Origin: Acidobacteriaceae bacterium
GTDB taxonomy: Bacteria > Acidobacteriota > Terriglobia > Bryobacterales > Bryobacteraceae
NCBI GenBank assembly: GCA_019240475.1
Contig: JAFAYI010000033.1
Span: 62,001-126,000 of the forward strand
Length of the DNA stretch: 64,000 bases
Direction of reading: 5' to 3'
The notes beneath the pieces were generated by a model. It was not told the origin of the DNA. It saw only the letters and a program-made list of their open reading frames with translations, and did no database searches. Made by a program: the position numbers and the translations under genes. The number at the start of each line of letters is the position of its first letter. Position 1 is the first letter of the stretch. Positions 7,758 to 17,471 of the stretch are shown piece after piece.

Positions 7758-9624
7758 GCTTGATTATGGCCGAAGGGTTGCTCATGGCCGCTGGCGCGAG
7801 TTCCGCAGCCCATGTTACTCTAGACTCGTCACCTTGAGTCGAGTTGTTTCCAGCCCTCAGGCTGCCGCCCCATCCTCGCAGCGGTTCTCGCTGGTCCTCA
7901 TTAAGCCGTCCCATTACGATGACGATGGCTACGTGATCCAGTGGCTTCGTTCCGCCATCCCTTCGAACACCTTGGCGGTCCTTAACGGACTCGCGCTCGA
8001 ATGCCAGAGCCGGCGCGTGCTGGGCGAAAATGTGGAGCTCGCCATCACGGCCTACGACGAAACAAACACGCGGGTTCGCCCGAACCGCATCGCCCGGCAG
8101 CTACGGGGCAAGCGTGCGCTCGTTGCTCTTGTGGGCGTGCAGTCGAATCAGTTTCCGCGCGCGCTCGATATCGCACGGCCGCTGCGGGCCGCTGGAATCC
8201 AGGTATGCCTGGGCGGTTTTCACGTTTCCGGCTGTCTTGCGATGCTGCCCGGCATCACGCCCGAGCTGCAGGAGGCGATGGACCTTGGCATCTCGCTGTT
8301 CGCCGGCGAAGCCGAAGGGCGCCTGGACGATCTGCTTCGAGATGCCTGGCAAGGCTCGCTCAAGCCGCTCTACAACTACATGGCCGAGCTGCCCGCGCTT
8401 GAGGGCGCGCCCGTTCCGATTCTTCCTCCCACGCGCATCAAGCGCACCGCCGGAAAGCTGACCAGCTTTGACGCCGGCCGGGGCTGTCCTTTCCAATGCT
8501 CCTTCTGCACGATCATCAATGTGCAAGGCCGCAAGTCGCGCCGCCGCTCGGCGGACGACGTGGAGCAGATCGTTCGGCGGAACCTGGCGCAAGGCATCAA
8601 TCGCTTCTTCATCACCGACGATAATTTCGCGCGCAACCGCGATTGGGAAAACATCTTCGACCGGCTGATCCGCCTGCGCGAAGAAGAGAAGCTCAACATC
8701 AAGTTCGTGATCCAGGTGGACACCATGTGCCATCGCCTTCCGAACTTCATCTCCAAGGCAGGCCGCGCCGGCGTGGCCCGCGTCTTCATCGGCCTTGAAA
8801 GCATCAATCCCGATTCTTTGCTGGGCGCGCGAAAGAAACAAAACAAAGTCGCCGAGTACCGCAAGATGCTACTCGAGTGGAAGCGCGCCGGCGCTACCAT
8901 CTTCGCCGGCTACATAGTGGGCTTTCCGGGCGATACGCCCGAGTCCGTCCTGCGCGACATCGAAACCATCCAGCGCGAGCTGCCCATCGACCTGTTGGAG
9001 CCGCACTGCCTGACGCCGCTGCCTGGCTCGGAAGATCATCAACGCCTGTTCAGCGCCGGCGCCTATCTCGATCCCGACCTGAACAAGTACGATCTGGAAC
9101 ATGTCACCACGAGCCATCCTGCGATGTCTCGCGAAGAGTGGGAAAAGCTGTACAAGGCCGCCTGGGAAAGCTACTATTCCCTCGACCACCTGAAAACGGT
9201 GATGCGCCGGGCAACGGCTACGCGGAGCAATCCGGGCAACATGCTGCTCCTGCTGCTCTGGTTTTACGTCTGCATTCGCCTCGAAAACGTCGACCCGCTG
9301 CAAGGTGGTTACCTGCGGCGGAAATATCGCAAGGATCGCCGTCCTACGCTGCCCTTGGAAAATCCGCTGATCTTTTATCCGCGCTACGTCGCCAATCTGC
9401 TTTACAAGCACCTTCATCTCGGCGCGCTCATCGTGCGCTATGGCTGGTTGCGAATGCGTCTCAAGCGCGATCCCGGGGCCAACAGCTATATGGATCTCGC
9501 GCTAACGCCGGTATCGGACTCAGCAGGATCGGCCGACGCTCCCACGGAAAACGCGCATGGCCGCCAAAAACTGATCGGAGCAGATAAAATTGCAAAAGCC
9601 CCGGGCGAATTGACGCGAGCGTGA
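7756..9624 (+). CDS. B12-binding-domain radical SAM protein
   Basis: The protein has an N-terminal cobalamin-binding-like region (LVGVQSNQFPRALDIARPLR, then GIQVCLGGFHVSGCL) and a radical SAM core with the cluster motif CPFQCSFC near residue 244, followed by FITDDNFARNRDWE and FIGLESINPDSL, typical of this group. A long C-terminal region of roughly 200 residues follows the core. The reaction is not known; relatives methylate or rearrange unactivated carbons. The start is uncertain. The conserved sequence begins at FSLVLIKPSHYDDDGYVIQW, so the TTG at 7834 may be the true start; the ATG at 7756 would overlap the divergent phosphatase gene and has no ribosome-binding site. The end at 9624 is firm. 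It stands alone, without neighbours that name a pathway. Confidence 0.9.
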   Translation: MLDYGRRVAHGRWREFRSPCYSRLVTLSRVVSSPQAAAPSSQRFSLVLIKPSHYDDDGYVIQWLRSAIPSNTLAVLNGLALECQSRRVLGENVELAITAYDETNTRVRPNRIARQLRGKRALVALVGVQSNQFPRALDIARPLRAAGIQVCLGGFHVSGCLAMLPGITPELQEAMDLGISLFAGEAEGRLDDLLRDAWQGSLKPLYNYMAELPALEGAPVPILPPTRIKRTAGKLTSFDAGRGCPFQCSFCTIINVQGRKSRRRSADDVEQIVRRNLAQGINRFFITDDNFARNRDWENIFDRLIRLREEEKLNIKFVIQVDTMCHRLPNFISKAGRAGVARVFIGLESINPDSLLGARKKQNKVAEYRKMLLEWKRAGATIFAGYIVGFPGDTPESVLRDIETIQRELPIDLLEPHCLTPLPGSEDHQRLFSAGAYLDPDLNKYDLEHVTTSHPAMSREEWEKLYKAAWESYYSLDHLKTVMRRATATRSNPGNMLLLLLWFYVCIRLENVDPLQGGYLRRKYRKDRRPTLPLENPLIFYPRYVANLLYKHLHLGALIVRYGWLRMRLKRDPGANSYMDLALTPVSDSAGSADAPTENAHGRQKLIGADKIAKAPGELTRA

Positions 9625-9654
9625 AGCGAAAGTCTCCGCCTTCGGGGAGCGTCG

Positions 9655-9852
9655 CTAAGAGTTAGCCGAAGACTTGGCGGGCATGTCTTCGGAATCGAGC
9701 GCTGGCTCGATCGAATCGTCCTCGTGGGATACGATGCCAGCCGCGCGATCGGCCTTTCTCTGCATGCGCTTTGCAAACTTCTCCTGAGACCGCTCCTTGC
9801 GCTGCTGCTCTTTCTGGCGTTTCTTGAATGTCTGGGGGCCACGACCTGGCAT
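9655..9852 (-). CDS. Small basic hypothetical protein
   Basis: The 65-residue product starts MPGRGPQTFKKRQKEQQRKE and has a strongly basic first half (Lys, Arg and Gln in a predicted helix to about residue 38) followed by an acidic, Ser/Ala-rich tail. A ribosome-binding site (AGGAGG in CAGGAGGAATCATG) lies five bases before the ATG. Proteins with this basic start are seen as small conserved hypotheticals in Acidobacteriota, from memory. Nucleic-acid or ribosome binding is plausible from charge alone. No function is assigned. Confidence 0.75.
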   Translation of the reverse strand: MPGRGPQTFKKRQKEQQRKERSQEKFAKRMQRKADRAAGIVSHEDDSIEPALDSEDMPAKSSANS

Positions 9853-9988
9853 GATTCCTCCTGAATGAAAAAGTGCCTATACTCCGATTCTGTCAAACCG
9901 GAGTACAGGCGTCTACTTTACGAATCCTGTTCAGCTAATTCTGTTTAGCTGATTCTGCGCCATGGGCGCGGGCGCACCCGGCCGGGTA

Positions 9989-10324
9989 TTACCAGCGCGG
10001 TCCGCGACCGCGTCCACCGCCGCCGCCGCCGCGATTACCCGACCCGCGGTTGCCGCCGAAACCGCCGCCGCCGCCGCCTGTCTTCGGCCGCGCTTCATTC
10101 ACGTTCATCGTCCGCCCGTGTAGCTCGGCGCCGTTCAGGTGAGAGATCGCGGTCTGGGCCGCTTGCGGATCGCTCATCTCTACAAAAGCAAACCCTCTGG
10201 GCTGCCCCGTTTCCCGGTCGGTGATCAGATTCACGCGCTCAACCGTCCCATACGCCTCGAAGGCCGCCTGCAGGTCCGCCTGCGTGGCTTGATAACTAAG
10301 GTTTCCTACAAAGATATTGGTCAC
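9989..10324 (-). CDS. RRM-domain RNA-binding protein with Gly-rich tail
   Basis: The 111-residue protein is one RNA-recognition motif (residues 1-80) with both ribonucleoprotein signatures: IFVGNLSY (RNP2, residues 4-11) and RGFAFVEM (RNP1, about residues 43-50). A tail of about 30 residues rich in Gly, Arg and Asn follows, of the RGG type. Bacterial and cyanobacterial relatives are cold- or stress-induced RNA-binding proteins that probably act as RNA chaperones. The start is a GTG; the only nearby ATG would run into a stop after two codons. AGAGG lies eight bases upstream of the GTG. The long leader region up to the divergent peptidase gene (about 210 bases) holds no gene. Confidence 0.93.
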   Translation of the reverse strand: MTNIFVGNLSYQATQADLQAAFEAYGTVERVNLITDRETGQPRGFAFVEMSDPQAAQTAISHLNGAELHGRTMNVNEARPKTGGGGGGFGGNRGSGNRGGGGGGRGRGPRW

Positions 10325-10535
10325 AACATCATCCTCTCGGTTTGAATTGTCTTTGTCGGACTGCTCTCGAAACCCACTTTGAAGGAAGGAAAAGAATTAG
10401 CGGCCAGAGGCACTCGGATCAAAATTCGGATGCGGGCAAAGACACCATCAGAATATCAGAAAGGCTGTGTGAAGTCGATTCCATTTATGGACTCCTGCAT
10501 CGAAATGAAAGCTTGTTGCGCGAAAATCGATATTG

Positions 10536-12203
10536 ATGCGCTCACTTTTTTACGCTCTCTTGATTCCGCTGCTCCTCGCTTTCCCTAAGCTCCTCCCGGC
10601 GCAGCGGGCCAATCCTCCGAAGCAGCAGGTGGAAACCAGCGCTCCCGCTCAGCCTCCTTCAACACCCAAGACCGAGCAGCCTCCCCAGGAAGCGAGCCCG
10701 AGCACCGCCGAACGAGAACGCGCGCGGCGGCCCGAGGCTGCCGAGGACGAAGAAGAGGAGCAGGAACAGCACTTCGACATGACGGAGGTTCCGCCCGCCG
10801 TCACCCATCATGAAATCCGCATTGGAGGGCGCGTGCTGCATTACACCGCTACGGCGGGCCGTCTGCCCATCAAGGAAGCCGCCGGCAAGACCGACGCGCT
10901 GATGTTCTATGTCGCCTACACGCTCGATAACGCCGATTCGTCGCAACGGCCTTTGACCTTCGCCTTCAACGGCGGTCCGGGCTCGGCCTCCATCTGGCTG
11001 CATATGGGCGCTCTCGGCCCTCGCAAAGTAGTGCTCCAGAAAGATGGGTTCCTGCCCGCCGCTCCCTATCGCCTCGAAGATAACGCCAACAGTCTTCTCG
11101 ACAAAACCGATCTCGTTCTGATCGACGCCATCGGCACCGGCTTCAGCCGTCCCGCCACTCCGACCATAGGCAAGAAATTCTGGAGCCTGAGCGGCGATAT
11201 TCAATCCTTCGGTGAATTTATACGCCTGTACATCACGCGTAACGAGCGCTGGTCGTCGCCGCTCTACCTGTTCGGCGAAAGCTATGGAACCACGCGGTCG
11301 GCCGGCGTATCCGGCTATCTCGCCAACAAAGGCATCTCCTTCAACGGGATTGTGCTTTTATCGACCGTACTCGCCTTCCAATCGCTTGAATTCAGTAAAA
11401 CGAACGACGAGCCTTACCCGCTGATCCTCCCTACTTTCGCCATGATCGCCGCCTATCATCACAAGCTTGCGCCGGAGCTTTCGGAAAACATGGAGCGCAC
11501 GCGAGCCGAAGTGGAGCGCTGGGCTTCGACCGAATATACGCAAGCGCTGGCAAAAGGGGATGCGCTTACGCCGCAAGAGCGCCAGGCCGTGATCGACACG
11601 CTCGCCCGTTACACGGGACTTAGTAAGGAAATTATCGACCAATATAACTTGCGCATCGATGTTCAGGGATTCACTCACTATTTATTGGCCGATCAAAAGC
11701 TGCGCGTAGGTCGGCTCGATGGCCGTTTCAGCGGCCCCGACCCGGATGGCTTTGTTGGAACGCGGTTCTTCGATCCGACCAGCGCTCAAACCGGTCCTCC
11801 TTTCACATCCGCCTTTTACGATTACATCCGCCGCGAGCTGAATTACAAGACCGACACGCCATATTACGTCATGGCCCATGAAGCCTGGGGACCTTCGTTT
11901 AAATGGACCTGGGGCGATTCGGGCGAAGGGTGGCCGGACACCGCCAGCGCTCTTCGCCAAGCAATGGTCAAGAACCCATATCTGAAGGTGCGCGTGCTCG
12001 AAGGCTATTACGATCTCGCAACGCCTTACTATGCGGTCAACTTCACCATGGACCACCTGGACCTCGCGCCGCGCTATCGCAATAATATTTCGTACACGAC
12101 ATTTGCCGCGGGACACATGGTCTATCTGGACGCCGATTCTTTGAAGAAAATGAAGGAAGATGTCGGCGGCTTCATCGACCAAACGCTCGCGCCCACCCGT
12201 TAA
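10536..12203 (+). CDS. Secreted S10-family serine carboxypeptidase
   Basis: The 555-residue product begins with a signal peptide (MRSLFYALLIPLLLAFPKLLPAQ) followed by about 80 residues of low-complexity Pro/Glu-rich linker. The alpha/beta-hydrolase domain shows FNGGPGSASIWLHMGALGP (oxyanion region), the nucleophile motif GESYG with its Ser, the Asp in GYYDLATPYY and the His in FAAGHMVYL, which together form the S10 triad. The family removes C-terminal residues from peptides at acidic pH and is expanded in soil Acidobacteriota. The enzyme probably works in the periplasm or outside. The ATG at 10536 is preferred over a TTG three bases upstream. No strong ribosome-binding site is visible. Confidence 0.92.
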   Translation: MRSLFYALLIPLLLAFPKLLPAQRANPPKQQVETSAPAQPPSTPKTEQPPQEASPSTAERERARRPEAAEDEEEEQEQHFDMTEVPPAVTHHEIRIGGRVLHYTATAGRLPIKEAAGKTDALMFYVAYTLDNADSSQRPLTFAFNGGPGSASIWLHMGALGPRKVVLQKDGFLPAAPYRLEDNANSLLDKTDLVLIDAIGTGFSRPATPTIGKKFWSLSGDIQSFGEFIRLYITRNERWSSPLYLFGESYGTTRSAGVSGYLANKGISFNGIVLLSTVLAFQSLEFSKTNDEPYPLILPTFAMIAAYHHKLAPELSENMERTRAEVERWASTEYTQALAKGDALTPQERQAVIDTLARYTGLSKEIIDQYNLRIDVQGFTHYLLADQKLRVGRLDGRFSGPDPDGFVGTRFFDPTSAQTGPPFTSAFYDYIRRELNYKTDTPYYVMAHEAWGPSFKWTWGDSGEGWPDTASALRQAMVKNPYLKVRVLEGYYDLATPYYAVNFTMDHLDLAPRYRNNISYTTFAAGHMVYLDADSLKKMKEDVGGFIDQTLAPTR

Positions 12204-13938
12204 GGCGGAAGCAAGGCTTCGCGCCGGCCGGCCGAACAGCGCCCTCGCCGGCATCTGGATCTATCTCGCGCTTTTTGCGATAACGCTCGCGGTCTACGCT
12301 CCCGTCCGGCAGTTCGACTTCATCAACTACGACGATCCCGAGTACGTCACCTCGAATCCCCACGTTCAACAAGGGATCTCCGTCCATGGAATCGAGTGGG
12401 CCGCCACTTCTCGTGACGCTGCAAACTGGTTTCCGCTGACCCGCGTTTCTCACATGCTGGACGCGCAGCTCTTCGGCCTGGACGCAGGCATGCACCATCT
12501 GGTGAACGCGCTCCTTCACGCGCTCGCCGCATTATTCGTTTTTGAGTTTCTCTTTCGCGCGACCCGCAGGCGCTGGGCCGGCGCATTCGTGGCGTTCGTC
12601 TTCGCGCTTCATCCATTCCACGTCGAATCGGTCGCCTGGATCTCGGAGAGAAAGGATGTGCTGTGCGCCTTGTTCTGGTTTGTCACGCTCTGGCTGTATA
12701 CGCGCTATGCAGAGCGCCCCGAATGGCGCCGGTACTTACTCGTCCTGTTTTCCTTTTGCCTGGGCCTTCTATCCAAGCCCATGATTGTGACGCTTCCGCT
12801 TGTGCTGCTGTTACTCGACGTCTGGCCATTGCGCCGCGCCAGGTCTTGGAAGCGACTTATCCTCGAAAAGATCCCATTTGCCGTGATGGCGGCGGGCGCC
12901 GCCGTTATCACTTATTCCGCGCAGCAAGCGAGCCGCGCTGTCAAGGCATTTCCGCTCGGCATTCGCTTCGAGAATGCCTTGGTCTCTTACGCAACTTACA
13001 TCGTCAAGATGTTCTGGCCGGCTAATCTTGCGGTTTTCTATCCGTATCCGCGCTCGATTCCGGCGTGGCAGCCAATTGTCGCAACGCTCGCGCTTGCGGC
13101 AATTTCGTTTCTTGTCTTGAGAACAGCGCGGACGCGCCCGTATCTTCTCGTCGGCTGGTCGTGGTATCTAATCACTCTTCTCCCAGTGATCGGCGTCATT
13201 CAAGCGGGAGCCCAGGCCCGTGCCGACCGCTACACGTACATCCCGATGGTCGGTTTATTGGTCATGCTTGCCTGGGGCGCGGCGGATCTTGCTCTGCGAT
13301 GGTGCAAGGCGAGGGCCGCGATTGTAACTTGCGCCGCCGCGGCATGCGCGTGTTGTGTGGTACTGACCTCGATGCAGCTTCAATATTGGCGCAATAGCGA
13401 GTCGCTGTTCCGGCATGCCATCGAAGTCACGCAGGGAAATTATGTCGCCGAGCACAACCTGGGGCTCGCTATTTCCGACCAGCCCGGCCGTTTACCCGAA
13501 GCCATCGCTCATTACCAGGCGGCTCTTCGCATGCAACCCGAATCCGTGGAGGCACGGTCCGATCTGGGTTCGGCCCTGGCGAAGAGCGGCCGCTTCGATC
13601 AAGCCCTTGCGGAGTTCGAAACCGCTCTGCGTCTTGCGCCCGATTGTTCCATTTGCCGCGCCAATCTCGCTATCGCGCAAGGACAGGAAGCGCAGGAATT
13701 GTTTGAGGAAGGCGTGGCGCTAGCCAAGGCAGGGAAGACACAGGAGGCCATCGATCGATTCGAGGCTGCCTTGCGACTCGCTCCGGATAATCCGGAACTG
13801 CACAACAACCTTGGAGTAGCTCTCGCCACCCTCGGCCAAATCCCGCTGGCGATCCGGGAATTCCAAGCCGCCATCCGCCTCAAACCCGATTACGAAGACG
13901 CCCGCTACAACCTTCGCGCTGCCCAAAGCCAGCGCTAA
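12160..13938 (+). CDS. TMTC-like membrane glycosyltransferase with C-terminal TPRs
   Basis: The 592-residue protein has a membrane part (residues about 30-415) with roughly ten helices and then about four TPR units (425-590; e.g. NLGLAISDQPGRLPEAIAHY and NLGVALATLGQIPLAIREFQ). The patterns INYDDPEYVTSNPHVQQG in the first loop and FALHPFHVESVAWISERKD are the hallmarks of the bacterial proteins related to eukaryotic TMTC O-mannosyltransferases (GT-C fold). The likely donor is a lipid-linked sugar and the acceptor a periplasmic protein, but this is family inference. The start lies inside the S10 gene (44-base overlap in another frame) next to AAGGAAG, which suggests translational coupling. The stop overlaps the convergent receptor gene by four bases. 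Confidence 0.87.
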   Translation: MSAASSTKRSRPPVKAEARLRAGRPNSALAGIWIYLALFAITLAVYAPVRQFDFINYDDPEYVTSNPHVQQGISVHGIEWAATSRDAANWFPLTRVSHMLDAQLFGLDAGMHHLVNALLHALAALFVFEFLFRATRRRWAGAFVAFVFALHPFHVESVAWISERKDVLCALFWFVTLWLYTRYAERPEWRRYLLVLFSFCLGLLSKPMIVTLPLVLLLLDVWPLRRARSWKRLILEKIPFAVMAAGAAVITYSAQQASRAVKAFPLGIRFENALVSYATYIVKMFWPANLAVFYPYPRSIPAWQPIVATLALAAISFLVLRTARTRPYLLVGWSWYLITLLPVIGVIQAGAQARADRYTYIPMVGLLVMLAWGAADLALRWCKARAAIVTCAAAACACCVVLTSMQLQYWRNSESLFRHAIEVTQGNYVAEHNLGLAISDQPGRLPEAIAHYQAALRMQPESVEARSDLGSALAKSGRFDQALAEFETALRLAPDCSICRANLAIAQGQEAQELFEEGVALAKAGKTQEAIDRFEAALRLAPDNPELHNNLGVALATLGQIPLAIREFQAAIRLKPDYEDARYNLRAAQSQR

Positions 13939-16900
13939 AACGACAATTTCGCCGCGAGTTGTAGCGCTCTCCCGCCGCCCGTCCCGTTCACGCCCGTTCC
14001 GCTGCTCAACGTGCCGGTGACTCGCCCGAATGTCGAGCTTGTAATGTCGGTTCCCGGATTACTGAACTCCGGAGTATTTGTCAGGTTGAATGAATCGCAT
14101 CGCAGCTCGAACTGCCAGCGCTCCGTAATTTTGAAATCCTTAAATAGCGACAGATTCAGCGCAAACAACCCTGGTCCGGATAGGTTGTTCCGTCCGACGT
14201 TCCCGAAAACCGCGCCCACCGGCTGGGCAAAGCTGGTTGTGGTGAACCACGGGTTTGTGTTGATTCCGTGCAGAATCTGCACGGCGGAAACTTGCTCCGG
14301 CGTTTGCGTGTTCGCCGGCGCCTTCAAACTCCCGCCGTCATTGTTGTTGCCGCCCACCGTCAAGGTAAACGGCATGCCGCTGTAGGCGCTGATGATTCCG
14401 GCGATCTGCCAGTTGCCAAGGACCGATGAGGCCACCCCGGAATTCATCCATCGTTGCCCTTTGCCCCACGGCAACTGGTAAAGGAAACTTTGAACATAGG
14501 TCAGAGTCCGGTCGAAATCGGTTCGCGCGTAATTGCGTTGGAAGTTTATATAGAACAGATACTGGCCGTCGTCGTCGGTCTGGTAATCCATTCCCTTAGC
14601 CCAAGTGAATGCAGTTGTGATTAAGAGTCCGTTATTGAATTGGCGGTTCAGCTTCACCTGCAGCCCGTTATAATCCGACGAAAACCCCTGCCAATATTCA
14701 GTGGCCGCTGCTGTCCGTTTCTCCTGCAAACCTGTGTTGGGGTCTGTCATCGTATATTCGGGTTGTCCCGCGGTTCCGGCGCCCGCCACAAAACCTGCAT
14801 TCAAGTTATATTGTCCCGGCAATCGGACGCCGTGATTTCCTACGTAAGCGGCATCTAATGTGAACTTATGCGGGAGCGCCTGCTGGATCGCGAAGTTCCA
14901 GGATTCTACATAAGGATTGAGATAGTCCTGCGGAATGACAAAAAAGTTCTGGCTCGCCAGGTTCTTGGTCACTGGAATAATTCCGTTGGATGGAACCGTC
15001 ACGGGAACCGGGGCGGGAAAGCCGGCCTGGAAAGTGGCGGGAGTTACTCCATCCGCCAGTACCGCCGGCCCGAAGCCCGCGCCGGCTGGATTATAGGCGT
15101 TGTTGGAACGCACTGGATAGTTGTACGCATAAGTGTTGTCCGGAAATGGAGTATAGCTGATTCCAAAGCCGGTCCGAATTACGGTCGAGTCCGTCAAGCG
15201 ATACGCGGCGCCCACGCGCGGCGCAAAGTAGCGATACCGCGTCTTTATTCCCAGATTCTCGGGATTGCCCCCCACGCCCGCTATTACCAGCGAGTTAGCC
15301 GCGGGATTGTAATTCGAAAATCCTCCTGGGAACTGCGGCGTGCCCGGGGGATAGAACTCCCACCGCAATCCCAGATCCACCGTCAGTTTCGGCGTCACCT
15401 GCCACTTGTCTCCGCCGTAAGCGAAGAACCACCAATCTCTATAAGCCGGAAAATAAGTATTCACATCCCGGCCGGCCTGGCTGGGTACGTCCAAGAGAAA
15501 ACTCGCGAGATCGTTTCCGATGCCCGTTTTCGCGCCAGGAATCGACGTCTGATTCGCGCTGAATGTATACACTCCGCGCGGCCCGAACGTCTGGTCCTGT
15601 AATAAGTTGTCGCGAACACGCCGCAGATCCACGCCCCATTTGAAGGTGTGATTGCCGACGATCTTTGTCCAGTTGTTAACCGTATCGATATTCGCTTCCG
15701 AACGCACCCACGGGACGCTCGCCGAGTAACCGATTAAAGGATTCGTATAGCCGCCGTTGATCGTAATCTGCGCTTGGCCGCTTGTGAACGAGCTGATATT
15801 CACGCCGGGGATTCCGACCTTTGTCGCATCGGCGCTGCCGTAGTCCGACGGAATTGCCGAACTGTTGTAGTAGGCGACACCCACCCGAAACTCGGTCAGA
15901 AAGTTAGGCGAGAAGACATGGTCGTAATTAAGTCCGCTGCTGTAGGTCTTTTGCGATCCCGTTCCTTGGAATGCGCCGTTGGCGTCACCGCCTAACTCCG
16001 GGCCAAACAGCGGCGCCTGATACACAATCGGCCAGGAGAAACTAAGCCTTCCGCTCAGCCGGTCCTTTTCGTCGATGTCGTAATCGAGCTTGGTGTCGAA
16101 GGAATCGGTCGTCTTCGTGAACGGCGGCGCCCCGTAATAGTTATTGGCCGGGCTGCCTTCTTTGAAAGGCTCGTTGGGACCCGGAAGCAGCGACAAGATA
16201 GTCGCCGAGACCGGATTGATCAGATTGGACGGGATGATGTTCCCGGCAAACGGCACGCGTCCGGCGCCGGTTGTCGGATTTCCGGTATACGGATTGTAAA
16301 TGACCGTCGAGAAAGCGCTGAGATTTCCGGTCCTGCTGAGTAACGACGGAATCGTCTCTTGGGTTGCGGTTGCCTCGTGATCGTTCACGCGCAAGTAATC
16401 GGCGAAGAAGAACAGCTTATTGTGGATGATAGGGCCGCCGAAGTCGCCGCCGAAATAGTTATACGCTATGTGATTGACGGTCGGATTAAAGAAGCTTCGC
16501 GCGTCGAACGCGCTGTTCTGGATGAACTCGTAGGCGGCGCCATGGAAGCTGTTTGTTCCGGATTTAATAATCACGTTGGCCACGCCGCCCGATGCGCGTC
16601 CCAGCTCCGGATCGTAGTTACTGGTCGAAACGTCAACGGTTTGAATTGCCTCGTCGGGTGGAATGAGGATCTGCAATAGCCCCGTGCGTTCATCGTCATC
16701 GATGCCTTCGATCTGGTACTCGTTGCCCATTCGAAACTGGCCGTTAACCTCGGTCTGCAAAGAGCTTTCGGCATTGAAAAATTGCGAATGTTGAAAAGTG
16801 GCCGGCGCGGTTCCCGGCACGAGGTTCAGCAGGCTTTGAAAATTGCGATTGTCGCTGAGCGGCAAGCTCGCGGTTTGCACGGTCGAGATGCTGACGGTCG

Positions 16901-17300
16901 TGTCGGCGCGATCGGTCTGGAGCGGGGGCGGCGCCGCCGTTACCTCGATCGATTGATTGATGTTCCCTGGTTGTAGCTGAACATCCACGCGCGCGCTGGT
17001 GTTGACCGCCACGCTTACGTTCTCGCGGATCTCTTTCTTGAATCCCGGCGCCTCTACGCCCACGCGATACATGCCCTCCGGCACATCCGGAAACGTGTAG
17101 TTGCCGCTCGAATTGCTTTCCGCGCTGCGAACGGCGTCGGTTTGCACCTCGGTTAGCTGTACCTTCGCGCCGGCTACCACAGCGCCGGAAGCGTCCGTTA
17201 CGGTCCCTAGCACCGTGCCCGTAACCGCCTGAGCGGAAGCGGCGCCTCGAAACAGGCACACGATCGCGCAAACAAACAACATCCGACGAAGATGCGTCAT
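13935..17300 (-). CDS. Oar-like TonB-dependent receptor with carboxypeptidase-regulatory domain
   Basis: The 1121-residue outer-membrane protein starts with a signal peptide (residues 1-23). A CarboxypepD_reg-like domain follows (about 27-108: GTVLGTVTDASGAVVAGAKV, then FPDVPEGMYRVGVEAPGFKK). Next come a plug domain (about 120-240) and a large beta-barrel that ends in AAKLSF with a terminal Phe, as BamA substrates do. Acidobacteriota carry dozens of these receptors, thought to import or sense oligosaccharides or other large substrates. The substrate cannot be read here. A strong ribosome-binding site, AAGGAG, lies five bases before the ATG. No TonB box is obvious, which is common in this group. 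It is convergent with the TMTC-like gene. Confidence 0.93.
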   Translation of the reverse strand: MTHLRRMLFVCAIVCLFRGAASAQAVTGTVLGTVTDASGAVVAGAKVQLTEVQTDAVRSAESNSSGNYTFPDVPEGMYRVGVEAPGFKKEIRENVSVAVNTSARVDVQLQPGNINQSIEVTAAPPPLQTDRADTTVSISTVQTASLPLSDNRNFQSLLNLVPGTAPATFQHSQFFNAESSLQTEVNGQFRMGNEYQIEGIDDDERTGLLQILIPPDEAIQTVDVSTSNYDPELGRASGGVANVIIKSGTNSFHGAAYEFIQNSAFDARSFFNPTVNHIAYNYFGGDFGGPIIHNKLFFFADYLRVNDHEATATQETIPSLLSRTGNLSAFSTVIYNPYTGNPTTGAGRVPFAGNIIPSNLINPVSATILSLLPGPNEPFKEGSPANNYYGAPPFTKTTDSFDTKLDYDIDEKDRLSGRLSFSWPIVYQAPLFGPELGGDANGAFQGTGSQKTYSSGLNYDHVFSPNFLTEFRVGVAYYNSSAIPSDYGSADATKVGIPGVNISSFTSGQAQITINGGYTNPLIGYSASVPWVRSEANIDTVNNWTKIVGNHTFKWGVDLRRVRDNLLQDQTFGPRGVYTFSANQTSIPGAKTGIGNDLASFLLDVPSQAGRDVNTYFPAYRDWWFFAYGGDKWQVTPKLTVDLGLRWEFYPPGTPQFPGGFSNYNPAANSLVIAGVGGNPENLGIKTRYRYFAPRVGAAYRLTDSTVIRTGFGISYTPFPDNTYAYNYPVRSNNAYNPAGAGFGPAVLADGVTPATFQAGFPAPVPVTVPSNGIIPVTKNLASQNFFVIPQDYLNPYVESWNFAIQQALPHKFTLDAAYVGNHGVRLPGQYNLNAGFVAGAGTAGQPEYTMTDPNTGLQEKRTAAATEYWQGFSSDYNGLQVKLNRQFNNGLLITTAFTWAKGMDYQTDDDGQYLFYINFQRNYARTDFDRTLTYVQSFLYQLPWGKGQRWMNSGVASSVLGNWQIAGIISAYSGMPFTLTVGGNNNDGGSLKAPANTQTPEQVSAVQILHGINTNPWFTTTSFAQPVGAVFGNVGRNNLSGPGLFALNLSLFKDFKITERWQFELRCDSFNLTNTPEFSNPGTDITSSTFGRVTGTLSSGTGVNGTGGGRALQLAAKLSF

Positions 17301-17471
17301 GAGACTCCTTATAGGCCTTTCGTTTGAGACAACAAACTCGCCTGAAGCGACGGTATTTTCCGGAATTATACACCCGCAACACGCCCGAGCAGGCAGGCAT
17401 CGCCCCGCTTCGCGTCGATCGGTGATAAGCTGTTACTCGTTTCAATTTGGCTCATTTGGGGGGAGCCTGGA

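Noticed and set aside
10325..10535. Cold-shock-type leader or riboswitch upstream of the RRM gene
   Set aside because: The stretch is long, but I could not identify a conserved structure.
16744..17445. 233-codon open frame on the minus strand
   Set aside because: It overlaps the well-supported Oar-like receptor gene on the same strand in another frame and has no signal or domain.
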